DNA of 64,000 nucleotides from Hydractinia symbiolongicarpus (GCF_029227915.1 NC_079878.1:26935501-26999500); one strand, 5' to 3'; positions 1 through 11,471 are shown, numbered from the stretch's first letter. Program-made: numbers and translations. Notes: generated by a model from the letters alone, not told the origin.

Positions 1-500
1 AGACTGATTCAACATGGAATTTTCCAAGAGATCTTTTCACAACAAAGCCTGTGTGTGCATTTAAGATAGCAGCAATTAATTCGGCTCTCGGCTGAGTTGT
101 TCCTTCTGAAATTAATTCCAAGCGTGCACAAATAAGTTGACATGAAAACAAACCATCCTTTTTTAGGTAACGAGCATAAATAGCAGTATCGATTGTATTC
201 ATGTCTAAATTTACGGCATCAGACGGTACTATTGCTCTGTCGAACCGAATTGTATTTCTTTCTTTCATCATTTCGAAATGTGAAGTCCAGAGGGGTTTTA
301 ACTCATCAGGAATGGCGTCATCCCAACCAGTTTACGTTGTGATGTGTGCAGATCCAGTTGCAAGGAAGCAGTTAGTGGTGTCAATTTTCCTGTTAAATCA
401 AAAATTTCTGCCACCTAGCCGACACCGATTCTCTGCGTTAACCTTTCTGGAATGGCTGCTGCATGTTCTGGTTTTCTTCCTCGAGATTCTTTGGTGAAAT
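1..500 (-). pseudogene. BEL/Pao RNase H-like region (partial)
   Basis: The minus strand from about 240 down to 1 reads openly through IRFDRAIVPSDAVNLDM and then QPRAELIAAILNAHTG. The PRAEL.AA block is typical of the region after the Pao reverse transcriptase where the RNase H-like domain lies. It continues beyond the window edge. It belongs to the same element as the RT at 546-1148 but is out of frame with it because of the duplication at 502-619. Family assignment is by motif only. Confidence 0.7.
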
Positions 501-501
501 T

Positions 502-619
502 GAGTTGTATATCCAACTTGATTTGATCATTTTCAGGGTACCACTTTATTCCTGCAACAGGAGTTGTATATCCAACTTGATTTGATCATTTTCAGGGTAC
601 AACTTCATTCCTGCAACAG
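502..619. repeat. 59-bp tandem duplication inside the BEL/Pao remnant
   Basis: Two head-to-tail copies (502-560 and 561-619) begin GAGTTGTATATCCAACTTG and end CCTGCAACAG. They differ at a few bases near CCACTTTATT versus CAACTTCATT. Because 59 is not a multiple of three, the duplication shifts the reading frame after the reverse transcriptase. Confidence 0.9.
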
Positions 620-1148
620 ATATACTCTCTCCATCTGCGCTCAATTTATATGCTGGTTTTTGGTTTGAGAACGTAAAACCTTTAAACATATAACCTCCAC
701 GACTAAGTACTGTTGTTAATTCATCTACTCTTTGATACGATTGATTTTGTGATTTTTCTCCAGAGAGACAATCGTCAACATAGAAATCGTTATGAATCAT
801 TTCACATATTTCAGGGTATTCACACACAGAGAGCTTGGCTGTATCTCTTAATCCCTTTTCCACCTGATTTCCGCTGGACTTGACACCGTATATAAGGGTT
901 TAAATTACTTTTTTCACTGGTAGCTTCGTAATATCCAATTCAAATTGCCAAATGTAAAGTTGCAGACACCACTCTTGCTTTATTAACTTGGCGGTTTTGT
1001 ACATTTTCTGTACATCTGTATGAAAAGCGATTGGATGACTAAACCAACGAATGAAAATTTCCAGCAATATATTCATGTTATTGGTACCTTTAGCAAGTAT
1101 GTCATTTAAACTTGTTCCACTGTCAGGGTGTTGCGACGCGTGAAACAC
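546..1148 (-). pseudogene. BEL/Pao reverse transcriptase, broken
   Basis: Two adjacent minus-strand reading frames (1148-900 and 863-546) together give a reverse transcriptase palm. The distal part carries NDFYVDDCLSGEKS, whose YVDD is the catalytic motif and whose FYVDD.LSG context is characteristic of BEL/Pao. The stretch TLIYGVKSSGNQ lies between the two frames, so the break around 864-900 is a frameshift, not an intron. The product would copy element RNA in cytoplasmic particles, but this copy cannot encode an intact enzyme. Confidence 0.85.
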
Positions 1149-1151
1149 AAG

Positions 1152-1721
1152 TCAACATGGTGTTGTAAACGATTTTCCTAATACTACACGCCAGGGAATG
1201 AAGTTTTGGAGTTGGTGGTGTTTCAATGACTGGTGTTGTGTCGGTGTGAGGTTGTGCACAAACCCCACAAATCCAAGTGATTGCATTGTCTTTTCTGAAT
1301 TAATCATATCTTCCTTATCTTTAACAGATTTGTTAAGTTTTCTGAGTTGACTGTAGTAATCTTTCATTGCTTTTTTCTGGTTTGGAGCAAGTTTCACTGC
1401 AGGGTTTTGAATGAATGGTAGTCTGGCAATTGTGAGGTTACTTGATTCATCTACTGAAATCCATCGATCTATTAATTTTTGTTCCACTTCTTCCTTTAAG
1501 CTTAGAATTTCAATTTTCTCCCCATTTCTGCATTTCTGACATGATCTACAATCAACATATCTATATTTGATTTCTGAACCAACTTCTTCTACCTGATCGC
1601 ATAGTTTCTTTTTCCGGACGATGTAAGTGTCGGGACTTTCATGATTTTCTACTGACAGCTGGTGTACAAATTGATGACTGTCTTTTAGAATTCCTACATC
1701 TGGATTGACTTGATAGCCCAT
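1152..1721 (-). pseudogene. BEL/Pao peptidase-RT linker region
   Basis: A 189-residue frame sits between the peptidase and RT blocks, where Pao polyproteins have a connecting domain. It includes a CRSCQKCRNGEK cluster and the sentence-like block RWISVDESSNLTIARLPFI that usually precedes the RT. Downstream, PTQHQSLKHHQLQNFIPWR overlaps the start of the RT region. The frame ends at a stop just before the next RT frame, so it is another broken piece of the polyprotein. Confidence 0.65.
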
Positions 1722-2017
1722 TTTTTACAGACTATATAGCTGGCTAAGGTACAATTGTTGGCTAATATTCGATCGATTATGATGATGAAATTTGTCTATT
1801 TCTGTAAACACAGAATGTGGTCCTCCTACTACTCCTCTGTCACCGGATGCATTCAAAAGGGGGATCGAAAAATTGTCAAACCTGAAGGCAACTGAAATAC
1901 TACTTCGGGATAATATCGTAGGTACTTGATTTCAATCATAAAGTCGGTTTGACCTCCTACGGACTCTGTTAACTGTGGTAGATCTTCTATTATACCTCCA
2001 TGATTGCGATAATGGTT

Positions 2018-2649
2018 TTAAATGTCGTCTGATACTTTCCCTCTCACAGGATACAAGGGAAATTCACTTGTGATACGGTGTATGCAAACTCCTGTCATGA
2101 CTACATGTCTTCCATAATGTAGTGGTAACGTTACGCTGTAGATGCCATGTGGTGATTCAGTTTTTAAATTGCCAACTCCTAAATGTATCTGGACCAGCTC
2201 TTTCTTGAGTGCCATGTATTCTTTTAGCTGCTTCATGTCTTCATACGAAATCTCCACATCCATTATCAAAGAATATGGTGTACGTCTCATTTTGTACCTT
2301 GATTGTTTGGAGGATGTAGATTGCATGTTCAGTGATTTCTTCAGAGTTGGATTTCGGGTGATTGGGTATGAAATGACAGCTTGATGTTCTTTGCGAATTC
2401 AGGCAAAGGTACTCTTTGTCTAAGGATGCATCTGTCTTTGTACTTCTGAAGAGCATCTTGATTCGTTTCACAGTGGTCTTGACATACCAAAACGTGTTTC
2501 TTCACCGTGAATTTGTCGTGGTGAGAATGAGGACATACGAAATCGCGTTGACACTTTCCTTGTGAATTTTTACCTGTTGACTGTAATGCTTCTGGAAAAA
2601 TACATAAGCCTTTAGACGTAATAGTGTTGAAACTCTCTGCGGGAGTCAT
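2018..2649 (-). pseudogene. BEL/Pao zinc-finger and aspartic peptidase region, broken
   Basis: Three overlapping minus frames cover this stretch. The upstream one (2649-2341) carries a Cys/His cluster CQRDFVCPHSHHDKF with CQDHC following, like the zinc knuckle before the Pao peptidase. The next (2471-2241) carries YTIFFDNGCGDFV, which resembles a retropepsin active site although the usual D-[ST]-G reads D-N-G. The third (2326-2018) continues the DUF1758-like peptidase. Two frameshifts separate them, so the region is inactive. Confidence 0.6.
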
Positions 2650-2777
2650 TTCAGCAAACCTTTGACATGCGAACTACTGACTAACTTTCGTACCATTTGG
2701 ACCGTTGGTTGCAATATGAGTACTAGAAGATTCATTACAGATGTGACATATGGGGTCTTCATCGCTTTGCCTATCAT

Positions 2778-3130
2778 TTATATGGTAAATTTTGTCTCTC
2801 GAATCATTGCGATATTTTTTTTATCTTTTTTGTACTCAGGATCCTGATGCCTAGTAACGAAAGCCTTGTCTCGTTGTATCCTTAATTTCTTCTCAAGAAA
2901 TAAAATCAATTTCTCCCACGTTTTAGGTTCTTGTAAATTTTCCTCATAGATAGAAGACAACCACCCAGTAACTCTCGCATCTCCCATAATATGGTAAATC
3001 ATATTAAAACCATCACCAAAATAAAGCCTATTTTGAATATTATGAACTTTGGACAGAGAAAGATTATCCTGGAGTAATGTAATAAGTTTTGATAAACCGT
3101 GTTGAAAAGTATCGGGACTTTTTAATTTTC
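2778..3130 (-). pseudogene. BEL/Pao gag-like fragment
   Basis: The frame 3002-2778 reads IYHIMGDARVTGWLSSIYEE then KTWEKLILFLEKKLRIQRDK, helical and charged like the DUF1759 gag domain of Pao elements. The sequence upstream to about 3130 appears to continue the same region but without an open frame. The 5' end of gag and any 5' LTR are not recognisable. Confidence 0.5.
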
Positions 3131-3771
3131 ATAGCGGACGAAATTTCTTAACACCTTTGATTTTCTTTTTTTTTCATACCCGCTCAAAAAGACAAAGTAA
3201 CAAGTTTAAATCAAATTTCAAATACAAAAGTTACAAAGTTTTGTTTTATCAAATTTTAAATAATTCGCGTCTCCTAAAGAAGTTCAAGAAAGTTAAACAC
3301 TCAACAATGTTCATCCTTTCAAGCCCTGTAAAGAATAGTTGTTTGAATGTTAAATTTTCGCGGAATGATAAAAAAGAAACGTGAAAAAGCTACATATATA
3401 AATTCTATCAATGAAAATAGCACATTGAGACACGAACATAAAACACAAGTTAATTACGCAATACACCATAAAAGAAAAATAAAACATGCACGTAACATAC
3501 ATATTGAACACGAAACACGAATTACACCCGAAACACTTTAAATGTTGTGTGTTTCACTCAATATACGATATACTGCACACCTGCACTAAGGCGCTCCACC
3601 TGAATGTGTGGTACAGTTTACAATTTGTATTAACTGTTTCACCAAGCGTTTTACGCCAGGTAACACAGTAACTTGTGGCTTAACCAGCATTTCTCAAACG
3701 TTTGTGCTGTAAATTCCTAAGTGTATATAATATTCACCTGTAAAGTTTTGTGTATATATATATATATTTAT
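3131..3771. other. AT-rich gap without a recognisable gene
   Basis: This stretch holds A/T-rich sequence and a short TATA microsatellite at about 3753-3768. Open frames here are short, low-complexity and overlapping. I see no splice pattern or conserved motif. It could include a worn LTR of the BEL/Pao element. Confidence 0.5.
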
Positions 3772-3960
3772 GCCCTGCTGGTCTACTGGCCATGACACTC
3801 ATGCAAATGAGAGATCCAGGTTCAAATTCTGGACAGGGCTAGGAAAAACATAATTATCTTGCACCCACAACAAGCAGGTTTTCATAAGTATATGATACTA
3901 GCTATATTGAGTATAATAGGTAATCTTTGAGCCGTAGAGGGGGGAGTTGCATACATTCAT
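3772..3960 (+). mobile_element. tRNA-derived SINE, copy 1
   Basis: The head (3772-3840) is tRNA-like, with a pol III A box TGGTCTACTGG at 3779-3789 and a worn B box GGTTCAAATTC at 3819-3829. The 5' and 3' ends pair as an acceptor stem. The anticodon arm is too short for a functional tRNA. The same head and tail motifs (AGGAAA.ACA.AATTAT, then TAATCTTTGA and a G run) occur at 53,427-53,848, so this is a dispersed family. This copy has a shorter tail. Confidence 0.8.
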
Positions 3961-4199
3961 CAATTTAATTTATGGAGCCCAAAGATGCTTTGCTTTTGTA
4001 ATAGATCTATCACTTTATGGTAAAAAGTTTTGCGTTGATAAACCTGGTAGGCACAAGAAACCTAAAAAGGCGTTTTTTAAAATTTTTTTTTGCCTTTCTC
4101 TGATTATTTCTATATCTTGACTTTTTAATGTTGTTGTTATTGGAACCACTTTTTTCTGAGATATTGAATTTGAAATACTTGCACCTCAATATTTTCTAT

Positions 4200-4252
4200 A
4201 CTCCTGGACTAATATGATACTTATCTTAGATATATTGAGTATACGCAATATT
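4200..4252 (+). repeat. SINE tail fragment at the CACTA-2 insertion point
   Basis: CTGGACTAATATGATACTTA followed by TATATTGAGTATACGCAAT matches the tail module of the SINE copies near 3890 and 53,775. The match stops where the CACTG terminus begins at 4253, consistent with insertion of CACTA-2 into SINE-derived sequence. Confidence 0.55.
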
Positions 4253-4284
4253 CACTGCACGAAAAATTATATTTTCGGGCACAT

Positions 4285-4665
4285 TTTCTTTTTACCGATA
4301 TTTTCGGACTCTGTTGATCCGAGACTTTCATAAATTTACTTGAAAATATAGTTGTGATTTGCGACACAGAAAATTTTAAAATACGGAATTTTCGGACTTT
4401 TTTTATAAGTAAAATGTGGATTTTTGCAGCATAAAAAGGAATGAAAATACCAAGTTTTCAGAAGAAATATCCGCGCTAATGTGGAATTTTCGGACTTTTA
4501 TATGAGAAAAATGTAGATTTTTAGGTATGAAAAAGAATTAACATACCAAATTTTTAGGAAAAATATTTGCGCAAATGTGGAATTTTCTGACTTTTATTAT
4601 AAGACAAATGTGGATTTTCAGGCATGACAAAGATTTAAAATGCGATATTTCACATAATTGTTCGC
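4285..4665. repeat. ~97-bp subterminal tandem repeats of CACTA-2
   Basis: Copies anchored on GGAATTTTCGGACTTTT start at 4385, 4483 and 4579, giving periods of 98 and 96 bp. A more diverged unit begins near 4300. Each unit also has a version of AAATGTGGATTTT. Subterminal arrays just inside the terminus are a known CACTA feature, where they bind transposase. Confidence 0.8.
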
Positions 4666-5258
4666 GCTTTTCGTACCCTCCTACAGTTGGTTCACTCAGC
4701 GCGCATACATGATCAAAAATCAAAAATTAATTTTATTTGATTTTTTTTCTAGTAAAAACGAATATACAATCTCAAATTATAAATAAAACTATACATTAGT
4801 TTATAAATGATAACTTTGTAAAAATTATATAAGCCTTTGGATTAAAACTGACGGTAAATTTTACAATAGAAATCTAAGTATGTCCACAAGGATAAATATG
4901 ACTGGGGTTAGGCTCTTAAAAAAGAAAATATATTTTCATTATATTGTTAATCTACAAAATGTCACTTTGTCAAAAGTTAAAAATATAAATTAGCATACAA
5001 ATATTCACATAAATATACATCTTAAGTAACTTTTTTTCCAAAAAACTACAGGGAAGATAAGTTTATGTTTGCAAATCAGTGGAAGTGAAAATTTTAGCTA
5101 ATACTTATATAATTAAATCTATATTTGTATAACACACTGTTAAACAATATAAAACATGATGTTAATTAGAAGTTCTTGTTGAGGAAAGCAAAGAAAAGAA
5201 ATCATAATATTAGCATTAACAATAACTATAAAAACAACCATAAAATCCCAAACAAAGT
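4666..5258. other. AT-rich non-coding stretch
   Basis: This lies between the CACTA-2 subterminal repeats and the 3' end of the accessory gene. I see no coding or repeat signal beyond A/T richness; it probably represents 3' UTR and subterminal sequence. Confidence 0.4.
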
Positions 5259-7162
5259 TTATGATTTTATCCACAACAAATCACTCTCAAGATTCTTAGG
5301 AGCAGACTTCTCCACTGTTTCACCTGTTATTCGCTGCACATATTGTCTCTGGGCTGTTTTAGACATTATTTTTTTTGCTTCATTATACAAACTATGTAGA
5401 CCTTTGACAAGTCGTTTGCTTCTCCATGATATTGGATATCGTTTGAAAACAATCTCGCCATTATCCTCTGCCTCGCTGTCTGAAGAGGCCCACTCTGGTT
5501 TGTTGACTTTCAAAAATGTCTCTCTGTCATGATCAGACATCGCTACCTCCTTGTTTTGGACGGTTCGTCTACGCATTCTACATTTCTAAACAAGATAAAA
5601 ATTTGGATTATCAAAGTGTGGTATATGGCTCTATTATTTCCTGACAGAATTAAAACAAGAATAACTACGTGGAGAATAAGACATTCTTTAATCAGAGAAC
5701 CTCTTTACAATTTTTTTCATCACTTTCTCACTTAATGAATATTTTAAAAGGATGACCATTTTAAAGATATAAGTCTGTTATCAACATGAGGTTTGTTTAC
5801 AGTGGAAAAAAATGGAATCATGAACTTTATGCATGTGTTGTAATCCATACAGTATGGACAATTATCAAATTTACATTCACTTTTCGCTGATATCTTGCTT
5901 GTCTTTTTAAGCGTTCGTCCTTTCCAATTTTTTTGTCTTTTCTGGATATTGTGGATTTCGAAGTAAAAAACGTTGCAATGGCAGCTGAAAGAAAAAAATA
6001 TTATTATCTGGATAAATTTACAAAATCCTGTGAAATTAATTTCATCCAAAAAGATTCCCTTTGAATTATAACCACAAAACACAACAGCTGCCCTAATATT
6101 GATGATTATACTAAAAAACTCTTACCGTTTAAGACGGCATCTGCTTCAGCCGGCCGAAGACCCTTTACATAATTTTTAATGTATTCTGTTATGTCTGTAT
6201 TGACATCACCGAAAGGACTAAAAATAAATCTCAGCTGTCATGTATATCATTACACAATGTTAAAAAAAAGTATGGGGATGGGTTACTGCAGACACTGGTT
6301 GGCATTATTTTAGAGCTTATAAACGAGCTTACTAAAATCAAAGTTTCTTAACATTTTTGCAACCTAATGAGTCACAATTTTTTCAAACTGATTAGCCCTA
6401 GATTGTATTAAAAGAAACACACTAAACAAACACAAAAAGTAGTACACCTAGGATAGTAGGGAAAAAATGAAAGACTACACGATAATAATAGCTACATATA
6501 CCTCATTCCTGTATCAAATTACCAAGATTTCTCCTTTCTTATACTTTCTCTGTATCCAATCCTTGTCAGATAATAGAAAAAATATGTAGCTATCGATTAG
6601 CAGTCAGTCCAGGCAGAAAATTTTTTAAAATTGTACAGAATTAGACCTAAGAAATAAACACTGGCTAGCTAGCTAGCTACATACCTTAACTTCGTTTGGA
6701 ACGAATACTTTTTGTTTGCGTTTTGAATTAGCAAACCCTTCATCACATTGCTGTTGTAGGGTATTCAAACGATTTTCCAACATCTTTATTTTGTCTTGTA
6801 ATGCCAAAGCTAAAAAATTAAGGATTAGCGGTGAAGGACAAGGCACATAACACAAATTGATGTTGGGTAGTTTAGATAATGAATAAAAACTCACAAGATG
6901 ACATTTCTTGTCTTTCTTCATAAGTATTTCTCTGTTTTTATCTTGAAAAAACAGACCTTGCTGAAGACGATGAATTGCTTTCTGTTTTATTGATTCTGCT
7001 GCTGCTAGAGAAATTTACTGGTCTAGGTGAAGCACAAAACAGAGATCTGTTGCTACTGCTGTTTGGAGTTGATTTCTTCGTTGTAGAAGGACTGTGCTCT
7101 TCTATTTGCTGTGACGTTTCGGAATGTTTACGGTTTTTTTTAAATAGCTTTTGTGACGCCAT
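5259..7162 (-). CDS. CACTA-2 accessory ORF, spliced, divergent from the transposase
   Basis: A minus-strand multi-exon gene. Exon 1 starts MASQKLFKKNRKHSETSQQ (7162 down to about 6940). A coiled-coil exon (6809-6685) reads LQDKIKMLENRLNTLQQQ. A helical exon (6217-6126) contains DITEYIKNYVKGL, a basic exon (5984-5881) ends ERLKRQARYQRK, and the last exon (5585-5259) is acidic, with MSDHDRETF and SDSEAEDNGE before PISWRSKR. Exon phases agree for the last three exons; an exon may be missing between 6685 and 6217. The order matches the intact paralogue at 34,341-36,190 in CACTA-1. Function is unknown; the coiled coil and basic tract suggest a DNA-binding partner of the transposase, which is inference. 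Confidence 0.65.
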
Positions 7163-7771
7163 GACGATTATATATAATTATGATAAATACTTTAGCTAGC
7201 TTAACTTTATTTCCTCCCTCAACTCACGCTTGTTCCTGCTTGTTGGCGCCAAAACACAGTTACTGAAAGAGCGCTTACACCTGAGGTACTTTCTGCGTAC
7301 GTGGTCACCGTTTACCTAAATTAATATTGAATATGCCCTATTAGCTAAATGCGGCGAGTGAGGGTCAATTGTTTTAAGAGCTATACGGAGGAGGCTTCTG
7401 CCTGCGAACCAATTTTCTAAACCAATCAGGAAGCTTTAGGCGCATGCTTAATTTTTTTACATTTCTTTGAAGTGAATGGACAAGGTCGAGTTGAGTGAGT
7501 TATGGCTGGCATACTAATTTTTGTTTTTAATTTTTTTTATCCATTTTTATTTTGTCTTTTTTAATTTATCCTTTTATATATATGTGTGTGTTTCTTTGTG
7601 TTTGTTCGTTTTTGTGCCCAAGTAAGTTGTTTTGTGTAGCTATAGCTCCAGGGACTTAGGCGATTTATCTCTTCTAATTAGGCTATCAATGTAGTTTTTT
7701 TCAGTCTTTCACCATTCAATTGCACACTCCAACCAATTTTAGCTGAAAATAACGTATCTGATCAACCTTTC
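7163..7771. other. Intergenic region upstream of the CACTA-2 accessory ORF
   Basis: This is the left part of the divergent promoter region between the accessory ORF and the transposase. The right part has been displaced to about 12.3-12.7 kb by two inserted elements. No coding sequence is visible; there is a (GT)n-rich patch near 7580. Confidence 0.45.
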
Positions 7772-8114
7772 AAAGCTGACCTCCCACTTCAAAAAAAGTT
7801 CATCTTATTCTGTTTATACCATGTTGAGAATTTGCAATATAATATTTATTAAGTAAAATTCAAAATAATTAAGCAAATACAAAGCAACATTTACTTGTGT
7901 TTACAGCATGCTTCCTTTTTAAAAGCCGCCATTATGTGTTAAAGTTTTTTTCGAATTAAACCCGGTTTTGACGTCATCTCTCGGACGGCAAAACAGACCC
8001 CCTGTAACTGTTGCTGAAATGCGCTTTAAAACAACCATTCATTAAACGGTAACTTGGGAAAAAGAAGAAGAGTTAATTATTCCAACGAACTTTAATTTTA
8101 TTAATAATTTTAAA

Positions 8115-8971
8115 ATGTCGTCTTGTGCTATACCTTTTTGCAACAACAACGATAGAAGCAGCGCTGGAAAGCATTTCTTTTTCAGTCTCCCAAAAGACAA
8201 GAAACAAAGAGCTGCGTGGATCAAACTCATTCACAGAGCCGATAGTCTTCCAAAACGCGTTTTATTATGCGATAAACACTTTTCACCAGAATGTTTTGAT
8301 CAACGCTTCGAATTAAAAAAAAAACTTTTGCAACCAGGTTTGTGTCTTTCATAAAACGAGTTTATAGTTTAAAGCTTTAGATCATTTATACTACGTTTTT
8401 CGTGGTAAGAGAGCAAAGAATGATTCAACGCAAGTTGTTACCCGGGGCTTTGCCTTCCATATTCCCGTATAAATCACCTACCAATGTGGAAATACTAGGA
8501 GCCGTAAAGCGTAATCGTCTTAGGGTAATTTCGTATTATTCTAGTCCTTCTTAATTGCGTTATCATATATATTAACCTTTACCCCAATCCAGGTAGTTGT
8601 AAAATAATTTTACGATCAAACATTCTCGCATACAGGTTATCGCAGAGGCGGAAAAGAATCTGCTCAATGACCTACCTTGTCCGTCTGAAAGAAACCAAGG
8701 AGAGCCACTTACTCGCACAGTATCAACACAAACAGAACGAGTTTCTAGATCTGATGTGGCCGTACAAGCATATATAACACCTAAGGTTTGACTTGTTTTT
8801 CTTATTTTTTGTATGTTGGATTAAAAGTGATTATGCTATTCTTTTTTCATTTTTTAGCGCAAAAATTTAAAGATACAGGTCGATTGCGGTCCTAAGATAT
8901 GCTATAAATGCTCAAACTCTTTAAATGATGCGGAGCCATCTGTGAGCGATACAAGTGGGGAAAAGCATTAA
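8115..8971 (+). CDS. THAP-domain protein, 199 aa, intact spliced gene
   Basis: Four exons (8115-8337, 8412-8524, 8636-8785, 8858-8971) join in consistent phases to an uninterrupted 199-residue protein ending at TAA 8969-8971. Residues 1-75 are a THAP zinc finger: MSSCAIPFCNNN gives the first two cysteines, FFSLPKDKKQRAAWIKLIHR the core, and LLCDKHFSPECF the Cys-x2-His pair. Exon 2 gives RKLLPGALPSIFPYKS, the basic LPG.-PSIF block commonly seen after THAP domains. The C-terminal exon has C.KC pairs (CGPKICYKCSN). THAP domains bind DNA and often occur in transposases or TE-derived regulators. The exon 2 acceptor is chosen by phase. It faces a P2RX7-C-like fragment tail to tail. Confidence 0.8.
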
Positions 8972-9113
8972 CACGGTTTGCCTTGCCATTACTTCCACTT
9001 TCTTCGTCGTCCTCATAACACTTTTCCCAGCTGGAGTCTGAATCACTGCCAGGTTTTGTAGCTTTTTTTACTCGCTGAATTTGAAAACCCACAACATTTT
9101 CACTGCAACTCAT
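8972..9113 (-). pseudogene. N-terminal remnant of a P2RX7-C-like protein in element A
   Basis: From ATG at 9113 the minus strand reads MSCSENVVGFQIQRVKK, then a Ser/Asp/Glu-rich stretch SDSDSSWEKCYEDDEESGSN and GKANRV. The VVGFQ start followed by an acidic region resembles the N-terminus of the P2RX7-C-like gene in element B (VPGFQFEPER). The expected cysteine motif is absent and the frame then runs antisense into the last THAP exon, so the gene appears truncated by an internal deletion. Confidence 0.45.
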
Positions 9114-10040
9114 ATTGTAAACTGTCTCGTGAAGGAAGCAGCAAAAGAAATTATTACTCATCTTCAATGCCTTCTATTAAAATCAGGGGGTACAAAACGC
9201 CAGAATTGTATTACTTACATAAAAACCGTGCTTCAGGAAGTTAGCGAAATTATGATCCGGAGTTGACGTCACAAGCCCTCCCGCGAAGGAATTTATTTAC
9301 AATCGCGAAACAAGATGGCGGCTGGCCAAAGCTCTCTCTCTACGTAATATTTTGGAACTTTGACGACGAATATCTTGCGAACAAATCAAAACAAGTATAT
9401 AAGATTATTTTTTCGTAATTAGTACAATACTTTAAGTCGGTTTTGTACTACTTTTTTGAAGTGGGAGGTAAGCTTTAAGCCCCAAATATATTTTTGGTTA
9501 TATCATTTGTGTCGGAAGATATTATGTTTTGCTTGTTTTGATTTGAAAGCGCATACACTATATATAGCTCATTTGTTTTATGGCTATGGTTACATCTGTA
9601 CGGTCAGGGTTACGTCTGGAAATTTGCTAAATTTTCTGTGAGGTATTTTCCGACATGGTTGAACATAGCATAAAGTATCCTAGTCCTAGCGTAATTAACT
9701 GATGTACAGACTTAAAGGTACTGTCCAATTAAAAAACAATATCTTTTCTTTTGTTTTATTAAGTATCAAAAATAACGAAGATTGCACTCTTAAACAACAA
9801 AGATTTATCCAATACTTAGCACCATCGTTTGTTTGTTTTGATCTTGCTGCACTAGCCTACCATCTTCACGAACTTTCAAACGCGGCAAAAGGACTGGGTC
9901 AATTCATTATTCAGCACATTTTTGCTTGTGACGTAGTTACCTGGCTTCTTAGGCGAACCCCCTGACTTGCGCATCGAACGACTAAATGTTTATTTATAAT
10001 TATTTTCCTTTGTTTGAAAAAGTTCTTCATGAAGATAGCA

Positions 10041-11470
10041 ATGAATGAAAATAATTCGCAGGTTCCAGGATTTCAATTCGAGCCGGAAAGAACAGCGAAT
10101 GATGAGCTAGCTCCGACTTTTCAAGACGTAGACGAGCATAACATTGGAAACCTTGTTGCTCCTACTCCTAAATGTGAGAGGATGCCCTCTGAAGTGTAGA
10201 CTGTTTTTGCTGTCACGAGACAGACTCTCAGTCTTTTTCAGGAATATTTGAGTAGGTGTGCGATGATTCGCACGTGTAAATCAAGTAACGCGTGCGATGT
10301 GAAACGCACGTGCAAAGAATGTTACGCCTGCGATACGGGCTCCGAGGTTATTTTTGTTGCGCATTCATTTTGCGGTAGAAAAGTGGGGGACGTTTTAAAT
10401 CGTGAACCCCAAACACGATGATCGAGCGTCTACTGGTATAGCGACTCTCTCAATCTTAACTTCCTTTTCTACATGTCCGAAATAGTATGCATGACTATAC
10501 TGTCATTTTTATATTTATTGTTTATTTTTCACAAGCAAATAGGCAAAAATATGCTTTGTTTTCAAATTAAAAAAAATCTTTATCCACGTGGCTTAAATAA
10601 AGCTACACTTTACCAAAATTTTCACAGAAAAAAATTTATACCGCCCGTGGGTTTCGGTTTTACAGGCATAAAGAAAAAATCCATTAAATTCGGACCTGCT
10701 ATGGTTTCCAATTATTTTGTCAAATGAAGAAATTATCTACAATTAAATCCATGATAAAATGTCTATTCCGCCTGTAAGTGCAGTTTTGCAGACTTGCTTC
10801 ATCCGTGCTCCGTCGGCGTTCACCTCCGCATTAGTTAAGAACCGCATGGCTGGATTTCTTATGTAAGACCTGGTTACCAACGACGAAGGGGACAGGCAAA
10901 AGAGATTTATGTCTACGTAGTTCTTTTAACTAAGTCAGGAGTCGGTGAATTAGCTAGGATGGTCAGGTTGGCTATGAATAGGCTTGCTCGTGGATTAAAA
11001 GGACCAGGACTATTCAATAATTTCTGAGATCTAAAAGTGTCCGACCAATACGGAAATCTATCGGACGTTTTGTCTGACGACTGTCCAAAAATTATTTCGA
11101 GGGCTGCCATCGCACGCTACAAAATGGATTTTATAGGTTGATTTTGAAAACTCAATATTTATTTTTCAGGCGTGCGATTAATCACACGCCTGAAACGATT
11201 TAGGCGTGTGCCAAGGCGTGCGCGTGCGATCGCACGCCTCTCCTGAAAAAGACTGGACTCTATTAAATATTTTCAATTACATGGTATAAAAGTTTCTACT
11301 CCTTCATGAGTAATTCTTAGATGCGAGTGTGATTGAGTAATATTGTAATATTTTTCAGATAAAAAATGTATTACGGAACACGAAGAATTCCGAGCGGTGG
11401 TTTTATTGAAGAGTACGCTGTGAACATCTTTGGTGGCACTCCATGACAGAGAGTTTCGAACGACCACCTA
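10041..11470 (+). pseudogene. P2RX7-C-like cysteine-rich gene, split by a MITE
   Basis: The 5' part reads MNENNSQVPGFQFEPER, then PKCERMPSEV, and with a one-base shift at about 10,197 continues DCFCCHETDS, the C.-MP.E..C.CC.E signature of the P2X7 receptor C-terminal-like domain. The MITE at 10,229-11,255 interrupts the next codon boundary. Beyond it, after an intron with acceptor near 11,364, the frame gives KKCITEHEEFRAVVLLKS, matching the CITEH..F..V block of the same domain. A TGA stop follows. In many invertebrates this domain occurs in mobile-element genes; its biochemical role there is unknown. Confidence 0.6.
10229..11255. mobile_element. 1,027-bp MITE with 6-bp TSD GACTCT
   Basis: Inverted termini CAGTCTTTTTCAGGA (10,229) and TCCTGAAAAAGACTG (ending 11,255) are flanked by GACTCT on both sides (10,223-10,228 and 11,256-11,261). 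Subterminal GGCGTGCGAT/CGCACG blocks are also inverted. No transposase is encoded. Removing the element and one TSD brings the two parts of the P2RX7-C-like gene together in frame. A 6-bp TSD is unusual and does not fit hAT (8 bp) or Tc1 (TA). Confidence 0.85.
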
Positions 11471-11471
11471 G

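Larger units (their letters stand above)
1..3130 (-). mobile_element. Decayed BEL/Pao LTR retrotransposon, internal region
   Basis: Reading leftwards, the minus strand gives a gag-like block, a zinc-finger/aspartic-peptidase block, a linker, a reverse transcriptase with an FYVDD active site and an RNase H-like block that runs off the left edge. This order is the BEL/Pao polyprotein order. The copy is broken into at least six reading-frame pieces by stops, indels and a 59-bp tandem duplication. No LTR was recognised in the 3.1-3.7 kb AT-rich flank. It is a dead copy; BEL/Pao is favoured over Gypsy or Copia by the FYVDDCLSG motif. Confidence 0.85.
7772..9476 (+). mobile_element. Element A: TIR element with THAP and P2RX7-C-like genes
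   Basis: Inverted termini AAAGCTGACCTCCCACTTC (7772) and its complement with one mismatch (ending 9476) enclose 1.7 kb. The flanks are TCAA-like on the left and TTAA on the right, compatible with a TTAA target site. Inside are an intact four-exon THAP gene (plus) and the start of a P2RX7-C-like gene (minus). No DDE transposase is present, so it is probably non-autonomous or internally deleted. TTAA target sites plus THAP suggest a Kolobok-like relative, which is inference. Confidence 0.65.
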
